From: JAMIFN01 sp964608575
Lineage (GTDB): Bacteria > Pseudomonadota > Gammaproteobacteria > Burkholderiales > Burkholderiaceae_C
Direction of reading: 5' to 3'
Assembly: GCA_964608575.1 (NCBI GenBank)
Contig: CAZSPW010000052.1
Span: 1-14,112 of the forward strand
DNA: 14,112 nt
Part shown: one piece after another, positions 1-7,246 of the stretch
Layout of the letters: the number at the start of each line of letters is the position of its first letter
Numbering within the stretch: the stretch's first letter is position 1
Position numbers and translations under genes: made by a program
The notes under the pieces: generated by a model
What the model saw: the letters and a program-made list of their open reading frames with translations, nothing else
Databases searched by the model: none
Told to the model about the DNA's origin: nothing

Positions 1-750
1 GCGTTTGCGCGCATCTTCTACCGCCAGCCGGATCGGCAGAACCCGGCCGACCATGCCCATATGCAGCGTCACTTGCAACCGGCGGTGGATCGATTCAAGG
101 CGATTGACGACGACGAAGTCCGCACCACCTTCCGCGACAAGTTGGGCGGCTATGTGCGGATGTATGCCTTTTTGAGCCAAATCTTGCCCTACACGGATGC
201 AGATTTAGAAAAACTGTATAGCTATGGGCGCTTCCTGCTGCCACACCTGCCGTTGGATCGTGACAACACGGTGATCAAGATCGGCAACGAGGTGGAGTTG
301 CAGTACTACCGCTTGCAGCGTGTTTCCAGCGGGCCGATTGAGTTGAAGGTGGGCGAACCAAAAGGCGTGTATAGCCCAAGCGCCGTTGGCACGGGAGAAA
401 CCAAGGAAGAAAAGGCCCCGCTGTCGGAAATCATCCAGGTGCTCAACGAACGCTTTGGCACCGCCTTCACCGACGAGGATCGGCTGTTCTTTGACCAGAT
501 CAAGGCACGGGCCACCAGCAACAGCCAAGTGATTCAAACCGCCATGGCCAACCCGCTGGACAAGTTCCAGCTGGGGGTGCGCAAGCTGATCGAGGATTTG
601 ATGATTCAGCGGATGGCTGAGAACGACAAAATCGTCACACGGTATATGGACGACGGCGAGTTTCAACGAACGGCGTTTCCCATCCTGGCGAAAGAGATCT
701 TTGAGGCCGTGCACACACAACAGAAACCCACAGACGGGGCTGGTGTTTAG
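1..750 (+). CDS. hsdR: Type I restriction enzyme R subunit (HsdR), C-terminal fragment
   Basis: This is the 3' end of a gene that begins outside the window; the frame is open from base 1 (249 residues visible) and ends with TAG at 748-750. HsdR is the motor and nuclease subunit of a type I restriction-modification complex, acting in the cytoplasm on unmodified DNA. The visible part lies after the nuclease and helicase domains and matches the helical C-terminal region of HsdR proteins as I remember it, including the stretch around residues 115-170 (LKVGEPKGVYSP, then LSEIIQVLNERFG and DEDRLFFDQIK). hsdM and hsdS would be expected upstream, outside the window. About 6 of 19 arginine codons are CGG, whereas rimO next door has none that I can find, which suggests separate origin, probably by transfer. 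The family is fairly secure; whether the complex is intact cannot be judged from this end. Confidence 0.82.
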   Translation, partial: AFARIFYRQPDRQNPADHAHMQRHLQPAVDRFKAIDDDEVRTTFRDKLGGYVRMYAFLSQILPYTDADLEKLYSYGRFLLPHLPLDRDNTVIKIGNEVELQYYRLQRVSSGPIELKVGEPKGVYSPSAVGTGETKEEKAPLSEIIQVLNERFGTAFTDEDRLFFDQIKARATSNSQVIQTAMANPLDKFQLGVRKLIEDLMIQRMAENDKIVTRYMDDGEFQRTAFPILAKEIFEAVHTQQKPTDGAGV

Positions 751-785
751 AGGGCAATCGCCCAAATCAGCGAAAATCACGGGCT

Positions 786-2249
786 ATGACGATTTCTACC
801 GCTACCCCACCCGCCCCCGCAGCCAGCACTGCCGCCGCCCCCAAAATCGGCTTTGTCTCGCTCGGCTGCCCCAAGGCGCTGACCGATTCCGAACTGATCC
901 TGACCCAGCTCTCGGCTGAGGGCTACCAAACCAGCAAGACTTTTGCAGGCGCGGATTTGGTGATTGTGAACACCTGCGGCTTTATTGACGACGCGGTGAA
1001 AGAGTCGCTAGACACCATAGGCGAGGCGCTGGCGGAGAACGGCAAAGTCATCGTCACGGGTTGTTTGGGCGCTAGAACGGTAGATAAATCCACTACAAAT
1101 ACAGAAGCTGCCCAGGCAGGTTCTACGCCAGAAAATGCCAAAAACGATACTGAAAACCTAGTCAAAAGCATACACCCCAGCGTGCTGGCGGTCACTGGCC
1201 CGCACGCCACGCAAGAGGTGATGGACGCGGTGCATTTGCACCTGCCCAAGCCGCACGATCCGTTTTTGGATTTGGTGCCCGCCGCTGGCATCAAGCTGAC
1301 CCCTAAGCATTACGCCTATTTAAAAATCAGTGAAGGCTGCAACCACCGCTGCACTTTCTGCATCATCCCGTCTATGCGCGGCGATTTGGTCAGCCGCCCA
1401 ATTGGCGATGTACTGAAAGAAGCCCGCGCCCTGTTTGAAGGCGGCTTGAAAGAGTTGCTGGTGGTCAGCCAAGACACTTCCGCCTACGGCGTGGATGTGC
1501 AATACCGCACCGGCTTTTTTGATGGCCGCCCGGTCAAAACCCGCGCGTTGGAATTGGCGCAAGAGCTGGGCAAACTGGCGCAAAGCTATGGCGCTTGGGT
1601 GCGTTTGCACTATGTTTATCCTTACCCCACGGTGGATCATTTGATTCCGCTGATGGCTGAGGGGCTGATCCTGCCTTATCTGGATGTGCCTTTCCAACAT
1701 TCCCACCCCGATGTGCTGCGCCGCATGAAGCGCCCCGCCAGCGGCGAACGCAATTTAGAGCGCATCGCCAAGTGGCGCGAGATGTGCCCAGAGCTGGTGA
1801 TTCGTTCCACCTTTATCGCCGGCTTTCCAGGCGAGACGGAAGCAGAGTTTGACGACCTGCTGCAATTCATGCGCGAAGCGCAAATCGACCGCGCGGGTTG
1901 CTTTGCCTATTCGCCCGTGAATGGCGCGACGGCGAATGAAATCGACGGCCAATTGCCGCAAGAAGTGCGCGAAGAACGCCGCGCGCGCTTTATGGCCGTG
2001 GCTGAAGAAGTATCCACCGCCAAACTGCAAGCGCGCGTGGGCAGCCAGATGCAAATCCTCATCGACCATGCGCCTGCGCTGGGCAAAAAAGGTGGCCGTG
2101 GCCGCAGCTTTGCCGACGCGCCCGAAATCGACGGCGTGGTGCATTTGCTGCCGCCGCAGAAAATCAGCAAGCAGTTGAAGGTGGGCGAATTCACCCGTGC
2201 GCAAATTGTGGGCACGCAAGGCCATGATTTGATTGCGCAGCCGATTTAA
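786..2249 (+). CDS. rimO: Ribosomal protein S12 methylthiotransferase RimO, with an internal insertion
   Basis: RimO is a radical-SAM enzyme that adds a methylthio group to a conserved aspartate of ribosomal protein S12. The 487 residues show the family's three parts. The N-terminal UPF0004 domain (about 20-150) has cluster ligands C28, C64 and C93. The radical-SAM domain has CxxxCxxC at C185, C189 and C192. A C-terminal TRAM domain (about 413-485) contains the RGRSFADAPEIDG stretch. E. coli RimO has about 441 residues; the extra length is mainly an Ala/Pro-rich N-terminus of about 18 residues and an insertion of about 24 residues between GCLGA (residue 96) and IHPSVLAVTGPH (residue 129). The insertion is AT-rich, uses codons rare in the rest of the gene (for example AGA) and overlaps a repeat found elsewhere in the window. 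The ATG at 786 lacks a clear Shine-Dalgarno sequence. The gene is 35 bases after hsdR and 16 bases before the next gene. Confidence 0.97.
   Translation: MTISTATPPAPAASTAAAPKIGFVSLGCPKALTDSELILTQLSAEGYQTSKTFAGADLVIVNTCGFIDDAVKESLDTIGEALAENGKVIVTGCLGARTVDKSTTNTEAAQAGSTPENAKNDTENLVKSIHPSVLAVTGPHATQEVMDAVHLHLPKPHDPFLDLVPAAGIKLTPKHYAYLKISEGCNHRCTFCIIPSMRGDLVSRPIGDVLKEARALFEGGLKELLVVSQDTSAYGVDVQYRTGFFDGRPVKTRALELAQELGKLAQSYGAWVRLHYVYPYPTVDHLIPLMAEGLILPYLDVPFQHSHPDVLRRMKRPASGERNLERIAKWREMCPELVIRSTFIAGFPGETEAEFDDLLQFMREAQIDRAGCFAYSPVNGATANEIDGQLPQEVREERRARFMAVAEEVSTAKLQARVGSQMQILIDHAPALGKKGGRGRSFADAPEIDGVVHLLPPQKISKQLKVGEFTRAQIVGTQGHDLIAQPI
1106..1156 (+). repeat. Dispersed ~50-bp palindromic repeat, copy C, in frame inside rimO
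   Basis: Aligned to the copy at 7992-8041, 39 of 50 bases match with a single 1-base gap. The first 17 bases (1106-1122) differ at only two positions from the 18-base core shared by the other two copies, and the last 10 (1147-1156, ATACTGAAAA) are identical to 8032-8041. The small palindrome CTGCC-CA-GGCAG is intact here. It encodes roughly RimO residues 107-124, within the stretch missing from E. coli RimO. In this frame the other two copies read GCC TAA, while this copy reads CCA GAA, so the stop is absent. The orientation is the same as in the other copies. Confidence 0.75.
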
Positions 2250-2265
2250 AAGGCATCCATTTTTC

Positions 2266-2535
2266 ATGGCGCTGAACACCACCGACCTCATAGGCTATAT
2301 CGCCATGAGCCTGACCACGGCAGCCTTTGCGCCGCAGGCTTGGCATACGCTGAAAACGCGCGATGTCAGCGGTATTTCGCTGGCCATGTATGCGTCTTTC
2401 ACGGTGGGTGTGTTTCTTTGGCTGATTTACGGCTTGCTGCGCGGCGATTGGCCCATCATCATCGGCAATGCTATTACTTTAGGTTTGGCTTTAGTCATTT
2501 TGGTGTTGAAATTGCGCTATGGACGACATCGTTAA
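2266..2535 (+). CDS. SemiSWEET-type small sugar transporter (PQ-loop/MtN3 family)
   Basis: An 89-residue integral membrane protein with three predicted membrane segments (about 7-27, 37-57 and 63-82), the size of a bacterial SemiSWEET, which works as a dimer to pass sugars across the inner membrane. The first segment carries the PQ motif (P23-Q24 in FAPQAWHTLKTRDVSGIS), followed by the usual short loop and a second segment ending LWLIYGLLRGDWP; N68 in the third segment is typical of the family. I chose the ATG at 2266 because it gives the standard N-terminus; the frame is also open from a TTG at 2233 inside rimO. It starts 16 bases after rimO and its last 17 bases overlap the next gene, so the genes are probably co-transcribed. 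The substrate cannot be read from the sequence. Confidence 0.88.
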   Translation: MALNTTDLIGYIAMSLTTAAFAPQAWHTLKTRDVSGISLAMYASFTVGVFLWLIYGLLRGDWPIIIGNAITLGLALVILVLKLRYGRHR

Positions 2536-3100
2536 ACAAGCTTTGGCCAAATGGCCGAATGTACCCGCTTGCGCGGGCTGGCTGGCTATGGATGCGCGTG
2601 GCCAATGGTGGATGCGCGATGCTGCCTGCCAAGCACGCGGCAGCTTTCAAAACGGGTGCGCAGCCAGTGATGTGGGCATGAAAGGCTCGCAACTGAAACA
2701 CGACAAACTGGTAGCTTTTATTCAACGCAATTACGGCGTGGATGCCAAGGGCTACGCTTGGTTTCAAAACGGGCCGCAGCGCGTGTTTGTGGAATTAGAG
2801 GCCGCGCCCTATTGCCTGCGCCTGCATGAGGACGGGCGCATCACTGCCACCGCAGGCAGCAGCAACAGCGCGGACGGCCATTGGCTACTGCCCAAAGTGG
2901 ATGATGCTTGGCTAGATGAGCCTGGGCATCTTTATCTGAACTGGGGCGAGAAATTGGGGCGCGTGCACAGCCAAGATATGGCGCTGGCCTTAACGCTGAT
3001 AGAAAACGGCAGTTTGCCAGCGCCACAAGCCAGCGATTTAAACGCCCTGCAACAACGCTTTGCTTATCGCCTTAGCCCCGAGGCTGAGCACGCGGTTTAA
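2519..3100 (+). CDS. Conserved hypothetical protein, 193 aa, function unknown
   Basis: A soluble-looking protein with no signal peptide or membrane segment, starting at an ATG inside the 3' end of the SemiSWEET gene (17-base overlap, a sign of translational coupling). I have seen similar proteins in Burkholderiales genomes, catalogued as a domain of unknown function, but cannot name the family number with confidence. The N-terminus (WPNVPACAGWLAMDARGQWWMRD) is tryptophan-rich. The middle has a conserved-looking block, LKHDKLVAFIQRNYGVDAKGYAWFQNGPQRVFVELE, followed by segments suggestive of beta strands. Four cysteines (residues 18, 37, 47 and about 99) form no obvious metal motif. Its place between a transporter and a PglL-type ligase does not by itself assign a role. 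Confidence 0.85.
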   Translation: MDDIVKQALAKWPNVPACAGWLAMDARGQWWMRDAACQARGSFQNGCAASDVGMKGSQLKHDKLVAFIQRNYGVDAKGYAWFQNGPQRVFVELEAAPYCLRLHEDGRITATAGSSNSADGHWLLPKVDDAWLDEPGHLYLNWGEKLGRVHSQDMALALTLIENGSLPAPQASDLNALQQRFAYRLSPEAEHAV

Positions 3101-3125
3101 AACGCTTTTTTCTTTTTTTCTGCTG

Positions 3126-4766
3126 ATGCTTATCCAGCCTCGCCCCGCGCAAATTCGCTTGGCTTTTTTTAGCCTGCTGATTTCTCCCCTTTGGCCTTTT
3201 ACCTTAGGCCCCAATAGCAATATGCAACCTCTGATTGTGGGCATGGTGTGCGCGGGTTTATTCATGCTTTGCAGCCCACAGGGGCGCTTGCGGGCTGGTA
3301 GCCACTGGGGTATGGCGGGTTTATTGGCGATTTTGGGCGCGCACAGCCTAGTGGTCAGCCCAGCAAGCTGGCCTTTATTGCTGGCCACGCTGCTGGCCTT
3401 GGGCGCTTTCTGGCTGCTGGCACAAGCCGCAGCGGGCTGGCAACAAGTAGGCAAACTGCACTGGATATGGCTGGCTTTATTGCTGGCGGCGCTGCTCAAT
3501 AGCGCCATTGCCGCGCTGCAAAGCCAGGGCTGGGCAGCAGGTTTGGGGCCTTTGGTGCATCCTGGCCATATGCAACGCGCCTTTGGTAATTTACGCCAGC
3601 CCAATCAGTTGGCCACTTTCACGGCCATGGGTTTTGCGCTGACGGTCTTGCTGCTGCCGCGCTGGCTGGCCTTGCTGTCGCAGCGCTCTTGGCTGCAGCC
3701 AGTGTGCATGGCGCTTTGCTTGGCTTTGCTGGCTTTTGCTTGTGCGGCCTCGGGTTCGCGCACAGGTTTGCTGCAATGGCTGTTGATTTGGGCGGTGATT
3801 TTGCTATGGGGCGGCCTAGGCCTGCGCCATGATGCGAGCAAGAGCAAAGTCACGGCTGCTTGGGCAACGGTGGGCGTGCTGCTTTATGGTTTGAGTATTT
3901 GGTGGCTGGGGCAAAGGGCAGGCAGCCCACTTGATGGCGGCGCATTAGGGCGTTTGGCCGACGCGGGCGCAGACGCCCGCACGCTGTTGTGGCGCAATTT
4001 ATTAGAAGTGGCGGCAGCGCAGCCCTGGCTGGGCTGGGGTTGGGGCAATTTAGGCTGGGGCTTGCTGAATACGCCGATTCAGGGGCCTATTTTTGCGCCC
4101 TCGGTGGATAACGCCCATTTGCTGCCGCTGCATCTGGCGGTAGAGCTGGGCTGGCCAATAGCGGTATTGTTTTGTGCTGCGCTGGGCATTTGGTTCTGGC
4201 GCCGCCAGCCTTGGCGTGAGACGCGGGCGGATCAACAAGCTGCTTTACTCATTTTGCTGGCGATAGGTCTGCACAGTCTGCTGGAATACCCACTTTGGCA
4301 CGCGCCTTTCTTATTTGCTGCGGCCATCGCCTTTGGCGTGCTGGCGGCTGCGCCGCAGGGCAGATGCCGCGCCGCGCAAGGCCAGCGCCCTTTTTTATAC
4401 CTGGGGCTGATCACTTTAGGTTTGGGGCTGTATTGGGCGCAGGCCTGGGTGCGCACGGTGCAAATTTATCTACCTGCCGATGCTCGCAACGATTTTTTTA
4501 CCCGTGATGCCAACTGGATGAACGCAAATGCGCGAACCTGGTGGTTTGCACCCTATGCCAACTTTGCCATCATGGGGCTGCGCCCTTTAAACGCCGAAAA
4601 TGCAAGGCAAGAGCTCATGCGTGCGCAAGGTTTATTGCACTATTCCAGCGAGGTGGCGGTGCTGCGCCGCGCGCGTGATGCCGCTGCTTTGCTGGGGGAT
4701 GAGGGTTTGGCCAGCCATTACCAGCAATTGATTGCGCGGCGCTGGCCGAATGCCCAAACCCGATAA
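3126..4766 (+). CDS. PglL/WaaL-type O-oligosaccharide ligase (Wzy_C superfamily)
   Basis: A 546-residue polytopic inner-membrane protein with about 10-12 hydrophobic segments. Enzymes of this group move a lipid-linked glycan onto a protein such as pilin (PglL) or onto lipid A core (WaaL), on the periplasmic face. The PglL hallmarks visible are GNLRQPNQLAT (residues 154-164), the SGSRTGLL motif (209-216), a large periplasmic loop with WLGWGWGNLGWG (301-312), the DNAHLLPLHLAVELG motif (328-342) whose H331 corresponds to the essential histidine of PglL, and HSLLEYPLWHAPFL (383-396) opening the C-terminal Wzy_C_2-like region. Protein glycosylation is therefore likelier than O-antigen ligation. 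The ATG at 3126 lies 25 bases after the previous stop, with no clear Shine-Dalgarno but a pyrimidine-rich run just before it; the frame also extends to a TTG at 3060. No pilin or glycan-synthesis gene is in the window. Confidence 0.88.
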   Translation: MLIQPRPAQIRLAFFSLLISPLWPFTLGPNSNMQPLIVGMVCAGLFMLCSPQGRLRAGSHWGMAGLLAILGAHSLVVSPASWPLLLATLLALGAFWLLAQAAAGWQQVGKLHWIWLALLLAALLNSAIAALQSQGWAAGLGPLVHPGHMQRAFGNLRQPNQLATFTAMGFALTVLLLPRWLALLSQRSWLQPVCMALCLALLAFACAASGSRTGLLQWLLIWAVILLWGGLGLRHDASKSKVTAAWATVGVLLYGLSIWWLGQRAGSPLDGGALGRLADAGADARTLLWRNLLEVAAAQPWLGWGWGNLGWGLLNTPIQGPIFAPSVDNAHLLPLHLAVELGWPIAVLFCAALGIWFWRRQPWRETRADQQAALLILLAIGLHSLLEYPLWHAPFLFAAAIAFGVLAAAPQGRCRAAQGQRPFLYLGLITLGLGLYWAQAWVRTVQIYLPADARNDFFTRDANWMNANARTWWFAPYANFAIMGLRPLNAENARQELMRAQGLLHYSSEVAVLRRARDAAALLGDEGLASHYQQLIARRWPNAQTR

Positions 4767-4774
4767 GCTGAGCC

Positions 4775-6235
4775 TTAGCGTTGGTATGCCACTTCGCCGT
4801 GGTGGCTGATATCCAGCCCCTCGCGCTCATGTTCAGGGCTGGCGCGCAAACCTATGGTTTTATCCACTAGCCAATAGGCGATAAACGACACCACGCCTGA
4901 CCATAGCACCGTGATCAAGACTGCGCGAAATTGCACCCAGACCTGATGCGCGGGCCAATACAGCTCCGGCAGCAAGTTTTCCATCGTGACCCAGTTGTCC
5001 ACCAAACTGGTGCCGCCGTATTGCGGCGCATTAAAAATACCCGTGAGCAATGCGCCGACGATGGCGCACACGCCGTGGATGCCAAATACATCTAGGCTGT
5101 CGTCCACGCCCAATAGGCGTTTGAGGCCATTTACCCCCCAAAACCCTGCCACGCTGCACACTGCGCCAATAACCAAAGCCCCGCCTATGCCAACCAAACC
5201 TGCTGCTGGGGTGATGCCAACCAAGCCTGCCACCGCGCCTGAGGCCGCGCCCAGCATGGAAGCCCTGCGGTGCAGCAACGCCTCTACCGCGCACCAAGCC
5301 AGTATGGCCGCAGCCGTAGCCGCCAAAGTATTGATAAAGGCTAAGGCGGCTATGCCATTGGCTTCCAGCGCCGAGCCTGCATTAAAGCCAAACCAGCCCA
5401 CCCACAGCAGCGCCGCGCCCACCATAGTCAGGGTTAAATTGTGGGGTGCCATGTTTTCGCGCCCGTGGCCTATGCGCTTGCCCACCATGATGGCGCCCAC
5501 CAGCCCGGCAACGGCAGCATTGATGTGCACCACGGTGCCACCGGCAAAATCCAATGCGCCCCACTGCCACAGCAGCCCAGCTTGGTGATTGAGCGCAGGT
5601 ATCAGCGCGGCGCTGGTATAGGCATCAGGCCCAGGCCAGAACCACACCATATGGGCAATAGGCACATAGCTAAAGGTAAACCACAGCACCATAAAGGCCA
5701 GCACGGCTTTGAATTTCATGCGTTCGGCAAAAGCGCCGACGATAAGCGCGCCCGATATGCCAGCAAACGCAGCCTGAAACGCAGCAAACAAAATTTCAGG
5801 AATCACCACGCCTTTACTGAAAGTCGGCACGGTGGCAAAGCTGCCTTTGGCCGCATCGTAAGCGCCGTGCATCAGCAATCTATCAAAGCCACCAATAAAA
5901 GCATTGCCCTGCGTAAACGCCAGCGAGTAACCATAGATAAACCACAGCACCACAATCAGGCTGAAGCTGGCGATGACTTGAATCAGCACGCTGAGCATAT
6001 TTTTGCTGCGCACGAGGCCACCGTAAAACAGCGCCAGCCCAGGGATGGCCATCATGATCACCAGCAGGGTGCAGAGCATCATCCAGGCGCTATCGGCTTT
6101 GTTTACTGGCGCGGCGCTGGTGCTTTGCGCCAGTGCTTGGCTAGCATACAAAACGCTACTCAATAGCAGGGCGCGCAGGCTAATGCCAAGACCGGTTGGG
6201 AGGGGGTTAGACAGTGCAAGAGGGGCGCGTTTCAC
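4775..6235 (-). CDS. amtB: Ammonium transporter AmtB
   Basis: A 486-residue Amt/Rh-family channel that conducts ammonium across the inner membrane as a trimer. It has a cleavable-looking signal sequence (about residues 1-36, ending SQALAQ), then 11 membrane segments. The pore residues are present: D229 in LDFAGGTVVH, and the twin histidines H237 and H387 (GGTVVHINA and VFGIHGVC). The cytoplasmic tail ends GLDISHHGEVAYQR, the conserved segment that contacts the PII protein GlnK in relatives. The start is a GTG at 6235, supported by a good Shine-Dalgarno AGGAAG at 6244-6249 spaced 8 bases away; no upstream ATG fits. No glnK is adjacent, unlike the common glnK-amtB pair. It is convergent with the PglL-type gene, the stops being only 8 bases apart. 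Confidence 0.97.
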   Translation of the reverse strand: MKRAPLALSNPLPTGLGISLRALLLSSVLYASQALAQSTSAAPVNKADSAWMMLCTLLVIMMAIPGLALFYGGLVRSKNMLSVLIQVIASFSLIVVLWFIYGYSLAFTQGNAFIGGFDRLLMHGAYDAAKGSFATVPTFSKGVVIPEILFAAFQAAFAGISGALIVGAFAERMKFKAVLAFMVLWFTFSYVPIAHMVWFWPGPDAYTSAALIPALNHQAGLLWQWGALDFAGGTVVHINAAVAGLVGAIMVGKRIGHGRENMAPHNLTLTMVGAALLWVGWFGFNAGSALEANGIAALAFINTLAATAAAILAWCAVEALLHRRASMLGAASGAVAGLVGITPAAGLVGIGGALVIGAVCSVAGFWGVNGLKRLLGVDDSLDVFGIHGVCAIVGALLTGIFNAPQYGGTSLVDNWVTMENLLPELYWPAHQVWVQFRAVLITVLWSGVVSFIAYWLVDKTIGLRASPEHEREGLDISHHGEVAYQR

Positions 6236-6364
6236 CGGCGATTCTTCCTACTAAAATTTAGCACTACTCAATTGTTGAATCTCGGCCTGAACGGGGGCTG
6301 AAATTCCCACTGTATTTTTCAGACCAAGTTGATATATCTCGCGCCGCAGAATACGGCCGCAGCC
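6236..6364. promoter_or_regulatory. Divergent amtB/recO intergenic region
   Basis: This 129-base gap must hold the promoters for both amtB (minus) and recO (plus). It is more AT-rich than its surroundings, with TAAAATTTAG near 6253-6262 and TTGATATATC near 6329-6338. It contains the amtB ribosome binding site (6244-6249, minus strand). I looked for a sigma-54 promoter (TGGCAC-N5-TTGC) reading towards amtB, as is common for nitrogen-regulated amtB genes, and did not find one. No hexamer pair is good enough to name as a promoter. Confidence 0.45.
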
Positions 6365-7180
6365 ATGAAAAAAATTACCCAAGACGCGGCGTTTATTTTG
6401 CACCATTACGATTGGAGTGAATCCAGCGTGATTGCAGAAATTTTCAGCCAGCAGCTCGGGCGTATCACCCTAGTGGCCAAAGGTGCGAAAAAACCCACCT
6501 CTAATTTCCGCGCGGTATTGCTGCCCTTGCAGCGCCTAGAGCTGGCCTATAGCCTGCCGGCTGCAGTCGATGGCGGCGACATTGGCACACTCAAAGCCGC
6601 ACATTGGGCCAGTGGCTACACCCTGCCGCAAGGCGACGCGCTGCTGGCGGGCTTTTACGCCAATGAATTGCTGTTGAAATTGCTGCCCAGACAAGACCCG
6701 CAGCCTGAACTGTTTGACAGCTACGCTAGCTGCGTCGCGCTGCTGGCGCACCAAGGTAAAACAGGTGCAGCTGCAAGCGCCAACACGGCAGCACTGCAAG
6801 GGCAAACGGCCTGGATTTTGCGGGCGTTTGAGTTATTGCTATTGCGCCACCTAGGGCTGCTGCCCGATTTGCGACAAAGCGCCAGTGGCCATGCCCTGCA
6901 AAGCACCGACAGCAGCGCCCTGCACCTACAGGCCGAACGCGGTTTGTGCGCGGCGCACACCGAAGCCGAGCACGCCCTCGCCCTGCCTGCATCTTGCTGG
7001 CTGGCGCTCGCGCAAGGTTTAGCCAAGCCTGCCCCTTTTGCCGCGCTATTGCCGCTATTTTTGACTTGGCCCACAGCGCAACGCAACGCGCTGCGCAACA
7101 ATCTACGCCACCTGCTGCACGAATATATTGGCGCGCCACTGAAAACACGGCAGTTGATGGTGGCGCTGCAAGGCCTTTAG
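6365..7180 (+). CDS. recO: DNA repair protein RecO
   Basis: RecO works with RecR and RecF to load RecA onto single-stranded DNA covered by SSB. The 271-residue product has the N-terminal OB-fold (about 1-85, with DAAFILHHYDWSESSVIAEIFSQQLGRITLVAKGAKKP) and the helical C-terminal domain ending in the family's typical tail (RHLLHEYIGAPLKTRQLMVAL). A glycine/alanine-rich stretch at about residues 140-155 looks like a loop expansion. I chose the ATG at 6365 because it gives the normal N-terminus; the frame also opens from a TTG at 6329. No strong Shine-Dalgarno is seen. It is followed 66 bases later by pdxJ, the conserved betaproteobacterial order. Confidence 0.95.
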   Translation: MKKITQDAAFILHHYDWSESSVIAEIFSQQLGRITLVAKGAKKPTSNFRAVLLPLQRLELAYSLPAAVDGGDIGTLKAAHWASGYTLPQGDALLAGFYANELLLKLLPRQDPQPELFDSYASCVALLAHQGKTGAAASANTAALQGQTAWILRAFELLLLRHLGLLPDLRQSASGHALQSTDSSALHLQAERGLCAAHTEAEHALALPASCWLALAQGLAKPAPFAALLPLFLTWPTAQRNALRNNLRHLLHEYIGAPLKTRQLMVALQGL

Positions 7181-7246
7181 GCCAGCCATTGCGCGGCACG
7201 CAGCGACGCGGCAATCCACCCCTTATCTTTTGAATACCCCTGCCCT

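Noticed and set aside
4767..4774. Terminator between the convergent PglL-type and amtB genes
   Set aside because: Only 8 bases separate the stops and no stem-loop with a T-run is seen around them.
5441..6166. Long open frame (241 codons) antisense to amtB
   Set aside because: It lies wholly inside a well-supported amtB gene, its product is a low-complexity His/Gln/Lys-rich sequence with no recognisable domain, and such antisense frames are common in GC-rich coding DNA.
6236..6300. Sigma-54 (-24/-12) promoter for amtB
   Set aside because: No GG and GC pair with correct spacing was found on the minus strand in the divergent gap.
6726..7214. Antisense open frames over recO (up to 162 codons)
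   Set aside because: The products are Arg/Ala/Cys-rich shadows of recO codon bias, with no start context or family resemblance.
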